21,384 bases of DNA from an uncultured bacterium (GCA_900553845.1 USEW01000008.1:1-21384); one strand, 5' to 3'. Shown: positions 1 through 8,610, numbered from the stretch's first letter. Program-made: numbers and translations. Notes: a model not told the origin generated them from the sequence alone.

Positions 1-20
1 TTTTCTTTTCATAAATTTGT

Positions 21-35
21 TATAATTTATATAAT
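21..35 (+). promoter_or_regulatory. Possible -10 boxes for rpsA
   Basis: TATAAT occurs twice, at 21-26 and 30-35, upstream of rpsA. A -35 hexamer would fall at or beyond the window edge, so the promoter cannot be judged fully. A GGAG ribosome-binding site at 44-47 sits 8 bases before the ATG at 56. Confidence 0.35.
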
Positions 36-55
36 ATTTTAATGGAGTACTTTGA

Positions 56-1120
56 ATGCCAAATAAACAAGCTATTAGTGATAACGACTTTGAATCATTA
101 TTGAACAAGTATGACTATAAATTCCAAAAAGGAGATCTGGTTAAAGGCATTGTTACAGGTTATGACCCTGAAAATGTTATTGTTGATATAGGAGCTAAAA
201 CCAATGCTCTTGTTCCTAATCGTGAAGCAGTTGTTGAAGCCAACGATGAAGTTAAAGAGACTTTAAAAAAGGGTAATGAGTACGAATTTTTGATTATTCG
301 TGACGAAGACGAAGAAGGCGAGTTTTTACTTTCTTATAAGAAAGTTGCTCTAGCTTACAATTGGAAAGAACTTGAAGGTTTAAAAGAAAATAACGAAACA
401 GTAGAGGGTAAAGTTATATCAAGTGTCAAAGGAGGCGTTCTTGTCGAAGTTATGGGAGTAAGAGGTTTTGTTCCTTCAAGTCATATAAAATCTCGCGACA
501 TACAAAACGTTATCGGGCAAACTTTAGAATTTAAAATATTAACAATGGATGCAGGTCAGAATAATTTTATTCTTTCAAATAAAAAAGTATATTCCGACCA
601 AAATGAAAGCGAAAAAAATGATTTGTTTGAAAAACTTGAAGTCGGTCAGGTTGTCGAAGGCGAAGTTGTGCGTATAACAGATTTTGGTGCATTCGTTGAC
701 ATAGGGGGTATTGACGGATTGATTCCATTGTCCCAAATGTCTTGGAAATGGGTTGACCATCCAGGCGATATTCTTAAGGTTAATACTACCATTAAGGTTG
801 AAATTATTGGTATTGATTATGATAAACACAGAATCAGCCTAAGCTTGAAAAATCTTGAACCCGACCCATGGGAACTTGCACGTGGTGTAATAAAAGAAGG
901 CGAAAAAATCGAAGGTGTTGTTACAAGAATTAAACATTTTGGTGCATTTGTTGAAGTGGCTAACGGTGTTGAAGCACTTTTACCAACTTCTGAAATTAAT
1001 GATTATCAAAATGAAAACTCTTGTATTTTATCTGTTGGTGATAAAATTATAACTACAGTTATTAAATTTAACCCTGACGACCGTCGGGTAAGTTTAAGTG
1101 TTAACGATCCTGCAGAATAA
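56..1120 (+). CDS. rpsA: 30S ribosomal protein S1 (four S1 domains)
   Basis: This 354-residue protein is ribosomal protein S1, which binds mRNA on the small subunit and helps initiation on weakly structured or SD-poor messages. Four S1 (OB-fold) repeats are visible at about residues 25-95, 111-177, 197-268 and 283-351. The last two carry the classic FGAFV core: ITDFGAFVDIGGIDGLIPLS and IKHFGAFVEVANGVEALLPT. The N-terminal two are more diverged. The length is well short of the six-domain E. coli protein (about 557 residues), and the family in Cyanobacteria usually has three repeats, so four is more like Firmicutes S1 proteins. GGAG at 44-47 supports the start. The gene stands alone, closed by a hairpin terminator at 1156-1180. 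Confidence 0.93.
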   Translation: MPNKQAISDNDFESLLNKYDYKFQKGDLVKGIVTGYDPENVIVDIGAKTNALVPNREAVVEANDEVKETLKKGNEYEFLIIRDEDEEGEFLLSYKKVALAYNWKELEGLKENNETVEGKVISSVKGGVLVEVMGVRGFVPSSHIKSRDIQNVIGQTLEFKILTMDAGQNNFILSNKKVYSDQNESEKNDLFEKLEVGQVVEGEVVRITDFGAFVDIGGIDGLIPLSQMSWKWVDHPGDILKVNTTIKVEIIGIDYDKHRISLSLKNLEPDPWELARGVIKEGEKIEGVVTRIKHFGAFVEVANGVEALLPTSEINDYQNENSCILSVGDKIITTVIKFNPDDRRVSLSVNDPAE

Positions 1121-1155
1121 GTTCTTATTCTGTACATTTTTAAACAATTTTATGT

Positions 1156-1180
1156 AACGGCATAAACTGCCGTTTTTTTA
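1156..1180 (+). terminator. Rho-independent terminator of rpsA
   Basis: AACGGCA (1156-1162) pairs perfectly with TGCCGTT (1168-1174) around a 5-base loop and runs into a T tract (1173-1179). It lies about 35 bases after the rpsA stop. Confidence 0.85.
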
Positions 1181-1260
1181 TTATAAATGGCTTGTAAATA
1201 TACTATTTATCCGGTAAAATGTAATAGGATATTATTGTTATTGTCAAAAAGGGGAATTTT

Positions 1261-3555
1261 ATGTTTCGTAATTTATTTAAATCAAAAAAAAGTGACGCGA
1301 AAAAATTACATTCGATTTGGAATAATCTGAAAACTTTTTATAAAGTTAACGAACTTTCAGAAAAAGAAAAAGAAAATATTGAAGAAAAAATAAATAAATA
1401 CGGCTATTTGCCAATGTCTCATATTGAAGCATTAAATAACCTGACTGACGCACAAACATTATATGCTGTTGAATTAAAGCTTAAAAAAAGCCGAGTTTTA
1501 AAAGATGACAATAAATTTAATTATAACAATAACGAAACTTCACCGCTTGTACGATATAATATAGACAATTCAAACTGGTTAAAACATGAGCAGCATAATA
1601 TAAAACTTGTAAATCTGGCAGGTCTAGGCGATGGAAATAAAACAGCACATACAGGCAGATTTATTGATTGGCTGCGCCAGCTTGCTATTTTACCTTCAGG
1701 AAACATAAAAGCCGGTATTTTCCCAACTACAATCTATTTAATACCGTTTCATCCACGCGAGTTCGGGTGTGCTTATTTGCCTTTAAGCTCGCAGGTGAGT
1801 AAAAACCTTGAAGATAAAGATATTAAAGCAGAATTAAAACTAAACGCAAAAGAGCAGGTTCAATTGTTTATAAAGTTATCACAGCTTGCAGATCACCCTG
1901 TTATTTTTGATATTTTACCCCAGACAGGAAGATTTTCAAAAATTGTATTATCAAATCCAGATATGGTTCGATGGTTTGACGTAAATCAGCTTGTTAAAGA
2001 TATTTCTTCAAATATTAATGACGAATTTATTGATAAACTATCAGTCGATTTTGACCGAGATGATGTTATTACCGCCTGTGAAATTTATAAAAAAACATTA
2101 AAATCAGGTTCAGACGACATAAGCCAGACATATCGCGAAATATATAAAAGAATTGATGAACAACTGCTTGAAACAAAGAAAAAATTATCAAATGACATGC
2201 TTAAAAAAGAAAATCAGAAAATATTGGCAAAAAAAGCACGAGATGTTATTGCGTGTGCAAACAATACTGTAAGCTGTAAAATAAAAACAGAAGATGACAT
2301 ACAAGAACAAGGAAAAATAATACATTCGCTTATTGAAAACGGGTTATGGCCATCCCCCGGTGGTGCGTGGTGCAGCTGCGGACATCCGGTTTTTGACAAA
2401 ATGTCAGAATGTGGAACTTATCCTGTATTTCGCCATTTTGACATTGATTGTAACGATGTAAGTTGTTTTGCAAACCTTGATTGTCAATCTCCTTACTATT
2501 TTGTACATCTTGAAGACGGAACATATAATGAAAAAGTTATTGACCAATTTATTAAACTTATGGAACGTATTCAGGCTGATTATAATTTCGATGGTTATCG
2601 TGTTGACCATATCGACCATATAGTAGATAGAGTGTCTGAAAAAAATGAAAAACCAATAAGTTACCGCGCACCGCGTAAGGTTCTTGGTTTACTTAATAAA
2701 ACTTTAAAATCAAAAATACCATACTTTGCTACTCTTGCAGAGTATATGTTGTGGGATGATTTTTATAAAGAATATCATGAAGATATGGGATTTGATGTTT
2801 TATGGGGAAATGATATAGTTAACCAGTTTGCCAAAACACCAAAGACTATTGTTAATGACAATCACAAACTTGAAGATTATAATTTAAGTATTGGTAATAG
2901 TAAGAACCAATTGTCAATATTAAAAACATATAACAACCAGGATGGTGAATTCAGAGCTATAAATCAATATCCTGGCCAGCTTAGTGAACGTGGAGCATTA
3001 TTTAAACTTTTTAAATATAAATTCCTACCTGGTGGTAAAAATGCAAACAGACCATTGTTATTTGTTGATGGTGATGAATCATTTACAAAAAAGGGAATTG
3101 AAAGTGTAATAGGAGCAGAAGTTTCAATGCCAAGGGAAAATAACAATGAATTTTTCTTTGAATTTGATGCAATAATCCGTTTTGCTAGAGACAACGAGCT
3201 TACACATTCAGGTGAATCACAGATTATTGTCGAAGACGAAGACGGCTTCGCAGCTTGGTTTATAAACAAAGAATCTTCAAAAAATGCCTTGCTTATTGCT
3301 TCAAATTATAACCCTCCGACACAGATTGTAAATGAAACTGATGAAAACGGTGAAAGCAGGTTTATTGAAAAAACAGGTGAATGTGTTTATAATAAACCCG
3401 TTGCACTTCCATCTGACTATAAAATAACTGGACAGATTGAATACAAAAAAGATAAACACGATTTTGTTACAAATAAATTTGAAGAACCTTTGTACGATAT
3501 TACGTTTAATCTTCTACAGCCAAGCGAGTATAAAATATACACTCTTGAAAGGTAG
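1261..3555 (+). CDS. GH13-like alpha-amylase-family protein
   Basis: A 764-residue protein that looks like a diverged alpha-amylase-family (GH13) TIM barrel acting on alpha-glucans. The key motifs are FDGYRVDHIDH at 443-453, matching GH13 region II with R447 and presumptive nucleophile D449; LAEYML at 492-497, matching region III with acid/base E494; and VDGDES at 602-607 as the likely region IV, in which the usual His of the His-Asp pair is Gly. FDILPQTGRF (near residue 220) may be region I. Residues 1-110 are Lys/Glu-rich and unassigned. There is no signal peptide, so it is probably cytoplasmic and may work on stored glycogen or a related glucan. AGGGGA at 1250-1255 supports the start. It is monocistronic and converges with the pseudogene at 3572-3963. 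The family call is fairly firm; substrate and activity are not known. Confidence 0.65.
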   Translation: MFRNLFKSKKSDAKKLHSIWNNLKTFYKVNELSEKEKENIEEKINKYGYLPMSHIEALNNLTDAQTLYAVELKLKKSRVLKDDNKFNYNNNETSPLVRYNIDNSNWLKHEQHNIKLVNLAGLGDGNKTAHTGRFIDWLRQLAILPSGNIKAGIFPTTIYLIPFHPREFGCAYLPLSSQVSKNLEDKDIKAELKLNAKEQVQLFIKLSQLADHPVIFDILPQTGRFSKIVLSNPDMVRWFDVNQLVKDISSNINDEFIDKLSVDFDRDDVITACEIYKKTLKSGSDDISQTYREIYKRIDEQLLETKKKLSNDMLKKENQKILAKKARDVIACANNTVSCKIKTEDDIQEQGKIIHSLIENGLWPSPGGAWCSCGHPVFDKMSECGTYPVFRHFDIDCNDVSCFANLDCQSPYYFVHLEDGTYNEKVIDQFIKLMERIQADYNFDGYRVDHIDHIVDRVSEKNEKPISYRAPRKVLGLLNKTLKSKIPYFATLAEYMLWDDFYKEYHEDMGFDVLWGNDIVNQFAKTPKTIVNDNHKLEDYNLSIGNSKNQLSILKTYNNQDGEFRAINQYPGQLSERGALFKLFKYKFLPGGKNANRPLLFVDGDESFTKKGIESVIGAEVSMPRENNNEFFFEFDAIIRFARDNELTHSGESQIIVEDEDGFAAWFINKESSKNALLIASNYNPPTQIVNETDENGESRFIEKTGECVYNKPVALPSDYKITGQIEYKKDKHDFVTNKFEEPLYDITFNLLQPSEYKIYTLER

Positions 3556-3564
3556 ATATAAGAC

Positions 3565-3584
3565 AAAAAACTTACTTGTTTTTT
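3565..3584. terminator. Weak bidirectional A/T hairpin
   Basis: AAAAAAC (3565-3571) and GTTTTTT (3578-3584) flank a 6-base loop between the convergent GH13-like gene and the pseudogene. The stem has one G-C pair, so termination here is only possible, not demonstrated. Confidence 0.3.
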
Positions 3585-3963
3585 ATTCTTGAGTATTTAA
3601 CATCCTTATCATTTACCATATAATAAGCCCCGCCTTTACCGTCAAGAACGAACATAATGGGTATGTCTATTTTCATGCTGCAGTGATTTACAGTCCATGT
3701 TTCCTGCCAGTATCCTTCAACATATCTGTTATTTTTAACCACACCGTCTTATATACCGTAGTTAAGTTTCGTATATGGTATAAATACGATTGACAATTTT
3801 TATTATAAACCGATGGAACACTAATTACAGCAGTTAAAGTGTCATACTGTATTTGGCTTGCAATAGATTATCCTTTTAAAGGATTTATATTATAAGTAGA
3901 TTCTGATTGTGCGTATGTTGAAGTTATTAATATTATAAAAAGCAATAAACATATTTTTTTTAA
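3572..3963 (-). pseudogene. Decayed gene for a small secreted protein
   Basis: Read on the minus strand from 3960, the frame begins KKICLLLFIILITSTYAQSE, a typical Sec signal peptide with an Ala-Gln junction. It runs to an in-frame TAA at 3868-3870, resumes as SIASQIQYDTLTAVISVPSV, and loses frame near 3778. A second frame carries a TAA at 3749-3751 and then a clean 58-residue tail with GYWQETWTVNHCSMKIDIP and IMFVLDGKGGAYYMVNDKD, ending at the TAA at 3572-3574. The codon where an ATG is expected (3961-3963) reads TTA, downstream of an AAGGA-like site. So start, frame and two internal codons are all broken. The intact ancestor would have been about 130 residues, exported, of unknown function. 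This explains most of the stretch between 3556 and 4062; 3964-4062 shows nothing recognisable. Confidence 0.75.
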
Positions 3964-4062
3964 TTTTAAATCCTTTTTAAATAATATCAATAATAACATA
4001 TTTCAGAATTTAAAACAAATACCATAATTAATATTTATCGTCAATAATTAGGTTAAACAAAT

Positions 4063-4530
4063 TTATAAATTTTTAATCCGTTCTTCAGGTTCGGTTATGG
4101 AAGTAATGCGAAGCCCAAAATTATCCTCAATAACAACAACTTCGCCTTGAGCTACAAGTTTTCCGTTTGCATATAGTTCAACCGGTTCACCAGCAACTTT
4201 GTCAAGTTCTATTATTGAACCGCGAGTCAATTCAAGCACTTTTTTTATAGGAAGTTCGCAGCGTCCAAGCTCAACAGCAAGCTGCAGCTTTATATCAAGC
4301 AACAAGTCTAAGTTTTTATTTGGCTCGCCATATATCTGTTCATTGTTGTCAAAAGATGAAAATTTTACAGGCTGTATTGTTACAGGTGTGTCATCATCCT
4401 TTTCCATACCCATAGTTTCTTTTTCATCATTTGTTTCAATGTCATCAGAAGTATTTATATCTTCAATAATATTTTCATTTTGTATGTTTTCTTTTTCGTT
4501 TTCGATTTCGTTTTGATCTTCATCAAACAT
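4063..4530 (-). CDS. fliN: Flagellar motor switch protein FliN
   Basis: FliN (155 residues) forms the bottom of the flagellar C-ring with FliM and helps bind the export ATPase complex. The C-terminal SpoA/FliN domain spans about residues 72-150, with LAVELGRCELPIKKVLEL (84-101) and PVELYANGKLVAQGEVVVIE (116-135), which are characteristic. Residues 1-60 form a very acidic, Asn/Glu/Asp-rich extension. This is more than the minimal FliN but lacks the CheC-like phosphatase domain of FliY. AAGGAA at 4538-4543 lies 7 bases before the ATG. It is the last gene of the motor operon, 72 bases after fliM. Confidence 0.93.
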   Translation of the reverse strand: MFDEDQNEIENEKENIQNENIIEDINTSDDIETNDEKETMGMEKDDDTPVTIQPVKFSSFDNNEQIYGEPNKNLDLLLDIKLQLAVELGRCELPIKKVLELTRGSIIELDKVAGEPVELYANGKLVAQGEVVVIEDNFGLRITSITEPEERIKNL

Positions 4531-4602
4531 AAATATATTCCTTTTTTACTTTATGGGTTTACACCTGTTAATTATTTATATTTTACCACCAATATATATT
4601 TT

Positions 4603-5613
4603 TTATAAATAAGCCTTTAAAATATCAATAACTTCGCTATACCGCTCGTTTATTTTAACACATATTTTATCTTTGATAGTGCCGGGTCTAGCGAAGAATT
4701 TTTTTTCACCATTAATTTTAACTATTAAATCATCGGTAACTTTATTGTCAAGTCTAATAACATCCCCTGTTTTCAAATCCAAAAAATCCCCGGTTGTAAT
4801 GTTTGTTGTACCAAATAATACAGAAATATCAATATTTGAAGTATTGAGTTTTTCAATCATCTTTTGTCGTTCTTCAGTTGTTGCAACAATTCCTTTTGTA
4901 TGGAATATTCTCTGTGTTGAAAGATGGGCAAGAACATTTTCAAGAACTGGATACGGATAGCATAAGCTCATAAGACCAAAATATTTTGAGGCTATCTGTA
5001 TTTCAAAAGTAATTAAAGCAACTATTTCACCCTGAGATGCCACTTGAATATTCTGATAATTAGTAGCAAGTGCATCGACAGTACCTTTTACAGGCACAAC
5101 ATGTGCCCAAGCTCTTTCAAGTGTGCCTACTGTTCTTTTAATAAACTGTTTTGCAAGCGATTCTTCAATATCTGTCATTTCATGACCCATATCTTCGCAT
5201 ATACCAACACCACCAAGCATCCTATCAACTATACTTGATAATATTTCAAAATTAATACCCAAAAGCACCTGATTTGGCATAGGAGTTAATTCCATAAGCC
5301 CTATTGCTATCGATTCTGGCATTGAATGCGTAAACTCATCGTATGTAAGCTGGTCAACAGACACAACATCAATTTCTATAGGCAAACTTAAATATGCAGT
5401 TAAATTCATTTCAAGCTGACGGGCAAACTCGCGGTGAATATCCTGAAGCCCGCGTAAATGCTCTTTTGAAAATTTATCAGGTCGGCGAAAATTGTATAAT
5501 TTATAGCCTTTTTTATACTCTTCGCTTATGTCAATTTCATTACCAGGAGAATGGTATAAAACATCATCCTTTTTTTCGTTATTAATTCTGTATTCTGCTT
5601 TACTTTTATCCAT
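4603..5613 (-). CDS. fliM: Flagellar motor switch protein FliM
   Basis: FliM is the C-ring protein that links the rotor to chemotaxis signals and to FliG. Visible family signatures, numbered from the ATG at 5613, are NFRRPDKFSKEHLRGLQDIH (41-60), the middle-domain GGVG (134-137) and a C-terminal SpoA domain (about 258-336). I chose the ATG at 5613 (336 residues). The same frame also offers a TTG at 5628, which lies against the fliL stop with no ribosome site; the ATG has a weak GAAG about 10 bases upstream. The usual N-terminal CheY-P docking peptide (LSQxEIDALL) is not intact: only EID remains, at about residues 26-28, within GNEIDISEEYK. The gene is packed about 20 bases after fliL. Confidence 0.93.
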   Translation of the reverse strand: MDKSKAEYRINNEKKDDVLYHSPGNEIDISEEYKKGYKLYNFRRPDKFSKEHLRGLQDIHREFARQLEMNLTAYLSLPIEIDVVSVDQLTYDEFTHSMPESIAIGLMELTPMPNQVLLGINFEILSSIVDRMLGGVGICEDMGHEMTDIEESLAKQFIKRTVGTLERAWAHVVPVKGTVDALATNYQNIQVASQGEIVALITFEIQIASKYFGLMSLCYPYPVLENVLAHLSTQRIFHTKGIVATTEERQKMIEKLNTSNIDISVLFGTTNITTGDFLDLKTGDVIRLDNKVTDDLIVKINGEKKFFARPGTIKDKICVKINERYSEVIDILKAYL

Positions 5614-5632
5614 TATATTTAACTTCAATTTA

Positions 5633-6253
5633 TTATTGTATTATAAACTGACAAAAACTAACCCTTATAACTTCGCGTTCACCGCCCATTATAGCATCAA
5701 CGCTCTGTGCTATCTGTTCTTTAACAACTTCTTTGCCGGCTGTTGAGGCAAGCTCGTCTGTTGTTTTATTTGAAAGTGTAATAATTATTGCATCACGTAT
5801 TGCAGCTTTATAGCGGTCGAGATTTTTTTCAATAACACTATCTGGATTAGTCTGCGAACCACCTCCGTGACCTTCATTACCACCGCTTTTTTTAGACTCT
5901 TTTTCGCTTGCAGATTCTTCTTCGGTTTTTGTAAGCTCTATTGAAACTTCGGCTTTTAAATAGTGTCTTGTTCCTGTATCAGCAAGGTTTACAGTAAATT
6001 CTCCAAGATTATATACAAAACCTTTTTGAACAGCATCTTCATCTTCGACAACAACCTCTTCATCAACTGGTGCAAGTTTTGATGTAAGTAAATTATTCTG
6101 GATATAATAGTTTGCAAATATAAATACAAGACAGACTACCATTGTTGTTATTACATTTATTAAGACTATCTGCATATTGCTTGTCTGTTTTATATTGTCT
6201 GAGGGTTTCTCTATTTTAGGTTTTATATCCCGGGGTTGATTCGGTTTTGTCAT
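5633..6253 (-). CDS. fliL: Flagellar basal-body-associated protein FliL
   Basis: FliL (206 residues) is a single-pass inner-membrane protein that rings the stator units and supports torque. It has a basic, Pro-rich cytoplasmic start, one transmembrane helix at about 28-50 and a periplasmic domain with YNLGEFTVNLADTGTRHYLK (81-100), the core FliL signature. Residues 111-138 are a Glu/Ser/Lys then Gly-rich insertion that separates the two halves of the domain and looks like a flexible loop. TTCCTT at 6264-6269 (AAGGAA on this strand) is the ribosome site and overlaps the stop codon of the upstream gene, implying translational coupling in the motor operon. Confidence 0.9.
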   Translation of the reverse strand: MTKPNQPRDIKPKIEKPSDNIKQTSNMQIVLINVITTMVVCLVFIFANYYIQNNLLTSKLAPVDEEVVVEDEDAVQKGFVYNLGEFTVNLADTGTRHYLKAEVSIELTKTEEESASEKESKKSGGNEGHGGGSQTNPDSVIEKNLDRYKAAIRDAIIITLSNKTTDELASTAGKEVVKEQIAQSVDAIMGGEREVIRVSFCQFIIQ

Positions 6254-6267
6254 ATTTATTATATTCC

Positions 6268-8541
6268 TTATTTTATTTTATTATCTAATATAATTATATC
6301 AACTCTTCTGTTTTTTTCACGACCTTTATTTGTAGTATTATCTGATACAGGCGAATATTCACCATATCCCACTGCTGATAGACGTTTTGGTGAAAGTTTA
6401 TAGTATTCTGTAAGATATTTTATTAAGTTTACAGCTCTTGCTGTTGATAATTCCCAGTTTGTTTCATAAACAGAATTTTTTATAGGAACAGAGTCTGTAT
6501 GCCCTTCAATTATAACGGGGTTATCTATTGTAGTCAAAAAATCCGCTATATTTTTAATAGTTTCAATTGAATTATCCTTTATAGAAGCACTGGCACTATC
6601 AAAAAGAAGTGTATCTTTTAATCTAAGAGTTATACCTTTTTGCGTTTTTATAACTTCTATTTTTTCATTAGAACCAAGATTATTCTTAATAAGTTCAAAA
6701 AGATCGTCACCTCTTGTAGCTTCATTTATCCCAATATCAATAGGTTCAGATTTAATATTAACGGTGTCTGTTTTTTCTTTTTTAAATTCTTTTTTTATGT
6801 CTTTAGCTTTTAAAATAAATAAAAAGCAGACTTTAACATTAGCATCAACTTTATTTATAAATTTATTTGAATATGTGTTATAACCAAAAAACTTTTCATT
6901 ATCCTTGTCCTTAAAAATTTTATCACAAATTCCAATTATATTTAAACCCGATAAATCAAAATTTTCCATAATACATTTTGCAATCATCCCGGCCCCATAA
7001 ATAATTATGGGTTTATTTTTATATTTTTGTGCCAATTTGTTAATTTTTTTTTGCAAATCAATTGAATAGAAATAGTTTAAATAATCTTCATATTTAATAG
7101 AAACTTGTGTTGTCATTTTATTTTTCAGGTTCTTTTCAATTTGTTTTTTATATATGGTCATTATTTTATTTATTGGAGTTTTTTTACCAATATAATTTCC
7201 CTGCTTGTCATATAATTCAATACTATGCTTTAGCAATTTATTCTTAAATACTGGTATATAAAGCTCTGTTTTTTTTATATTAATCTTGTTTTGGGTATAA
7301 GTAAAATTAAACTTGTTAAATATATTATCCATTACATCATCTTTTGATAAATGATTTAATACAGGCATTTGAGCATCTTTAGTTTCAAAGTCTTGAGTTT
7401 TATCAAGTGGTACACCATTTTTCCTTAAAAAATCCATAAAATTATTATAATTACTTTTATAATTCTTATTAAAATCACAAAAATCAGCCAATTCGTATAA
7501 TTCTTCCACTGATTTTTTGCCAATATTATGGATTAAAAAATCACTATATGGAATATTTAATAATTTTGTCATTTCATATGCTCTTATATCGCCTTGGGAA
7601 ACAAATACGGGGACTCCTTCATTTTTTGAATTTAAAGCTAATATAGCACCATGAACTCGAGAACTAACTAAAAAGTCAAATTGAGAAACATATTTTTTCC
7701 ATTTATCAATGGATGTAAAAGTCAAAACATTATTATTAAAGAAAAAATTTTTAATTAAAAATCTTTCAGCTTCTTTAAAATAATTTTTTTTAACTACATT
7801 ATTAAAACACAAACTATCTATTACATTTTTTTCATCTTGTAAAATAATAGGCTCGTTTCCATTTGGCTTATATATTGTTGTAATATTTCTCAAAATTTTA
7901 AAATCTTTATTGAAAGTTTTTTTAATAATTTGTTTATTTGGATTTAAGTCTTCATAAAAACTCGGACAACCAACTGGAAGAGCGTTTTTAATCCCTAATC
8001 GATTTATTAAATCAAGTGTCATTTCTCCACGTAATCCAATTAATTCAGATTTTGATGCAAGTGTATTAATAAATCTAATTAAATCTTTATTTAGTGTCTT
8101 ATGCAAATCACAAAATGTGTTATCTTTATAAGTACAATTTGCACCAATACTAACAGGTATAAAAGGTATATTTATTTTTTTTATAAAATTTGTTATTTTA
8201 TTCCAAGGTAGGTTTCTAAATACTTTATTTGTATTTAATTGATCTTGCATACAAAAAACTACATGAGTATAATTTTCATTAATATATTTGGTATCTTCGT
8301 TTGTTTTTGAAAAATCATAATTCCATATGCTCTGAATTTGATCAACTTTTTTATAATGTCCGTAAATGATTTTAATTATAGAATATCCAATATAAGAATT
8401 ACCAGTATTCCCGGCAATTGTTGACCAAAGATTATCAAATGTTTGTATGTCTTCATTTTCTAAAACTAAATTAGTATTTATAAAAAATGGTCTAAATTTA
8501 TCAGTTGAATAATTATTATAAACCACAAATATTTTCCTCAA
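6268..8541 (-). CDS. Pyruvyl transferase-like / Rossmann / MotB C-terminal chimera
   Basis: A 757-codon frame made of unrelated parts. Residues about 30-385 look like a polysaccharide pyruvyl transferase (NTGNSYIGY at 45-53, LIGLRGEMTLDL at 167-178, VSSRVHGAILAL at 292-303). Residues about 386-500 are unassigned, and 505-585 contain a Rossmann-like stretch (IIIYGAGMIAKCIMENF). From about residue 590 it becomes an intact MotB/OmpA peptidoglycan-binding domain: LLFDSASASI (645-654), IIEGHTDSVP (677-686), STARAVNLIKYL (699-710), NRRVDIII (744-751). MotB normally begins with a membrane helix and plug; neither is present, and no other hydrophobic segment would export the domain. The gene heads the fliL-fliM-fliN operon exactly where motB belongs, and motA is absent. 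The first codon is TTG (8541); a GTG at 8526 has a better-spaced GAGG site, so the start is uncertain. It may be a real fusion or an assembly artefact. Confidence 0.8.
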   Translation of the reverse strand: MRKIFVVYNNYSTDKFRPFFINTNLVLENEDIQTFDNLWSTIAGNTGNSYIGYSIIKIIYGHYKKVDQIQSIWNYDFSKTNEDTKYINENYTHVVFCMQDQLNTNKVFRNLPWNKITNFIKKINIPFIPVSIGANCTYKDNTFCDLHKTLNKDLIRFINTLASKSELIGLRGEMTLDLINRLGIKNALPVGCPSFYEDLNPNKQIIKKTFNKDFKILRNITTIYKPNGNEPIILQDEKNVIDSLCFNNVVKKNYFKEAERFLIKNFFFNNNVLTFTSIDKWKKYVSQFDFLVSSRVHGAILALNSKNEGVPVFVSQGDIRAYEMTKLLNIPYSDFLIHNIGKKSVEELYELADFCDFNKNYKSNYNNFMDFLRKNGVPLDKTQDFETKDAQMPVLNHLSKDDVMDNIFNKFNFTYTQNKINIKKTELYIPVFKNKLLKHSIELYDKQGNYIGKKTPINKIMTIYKKQIEKNLKNKMTTQVSIKYEDYLNYFYSIDLQKKINKLAQKYKNKPIIIYGAGMIAKCIMENFDLSGLNIIGICDKIFKDKDNEKFFGYNTYSNKFINKVDANVKVCFLFILKAKDIKKEFKKEKTDTVNIKSEPIDIGINEATRGDDLFELIKNNLGSNEKIEVIKTQKGITLRLKDTLLFDSASASIKDNSIETIKNIADFLTTIDNPVIIEGHTDSVPIKNSVYETNWELSTARAVNLIKYLTEYYKLSPKRLSAVGYGEYSPVSDNTTNKGREKNRRVDIIILDNKIK

Positions 8542-8602
8542 AAAATATATATAATTTTTATGTTACCATAATAGATATGTTAGTGCAAAATTATTTTTCT
8601 TT

Positions 8603-8610
8603 GATATAAT
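8603..8610 (+). promoter_or_regulatory. Extended -10 promoter, probable leaderless start of miaB
   Basis: TGATATAAT (8602-8610) is a perfect extended -10 (TGnTATAAT). The expected start of transcription, about 7 bases after the hexamer, falls on the A of the miaB ATG at 8617. No Shine-Dalgarno sequence precedes that ATG. Confidence 0.5.

Noticed and set aside
4052..4075. Terminator after fliN
   Set aside because: AATTTATAAATT is a short A-T palindrome overlapping the stop codon; the stem is too weak to support a call.
4199..4516. Open frame of 105 codons opposite fliN
   Set aside because: It is a Ser/Phe-rich shadow of the acidic fliN N-terminus, without a ribosome site or family resemblance.
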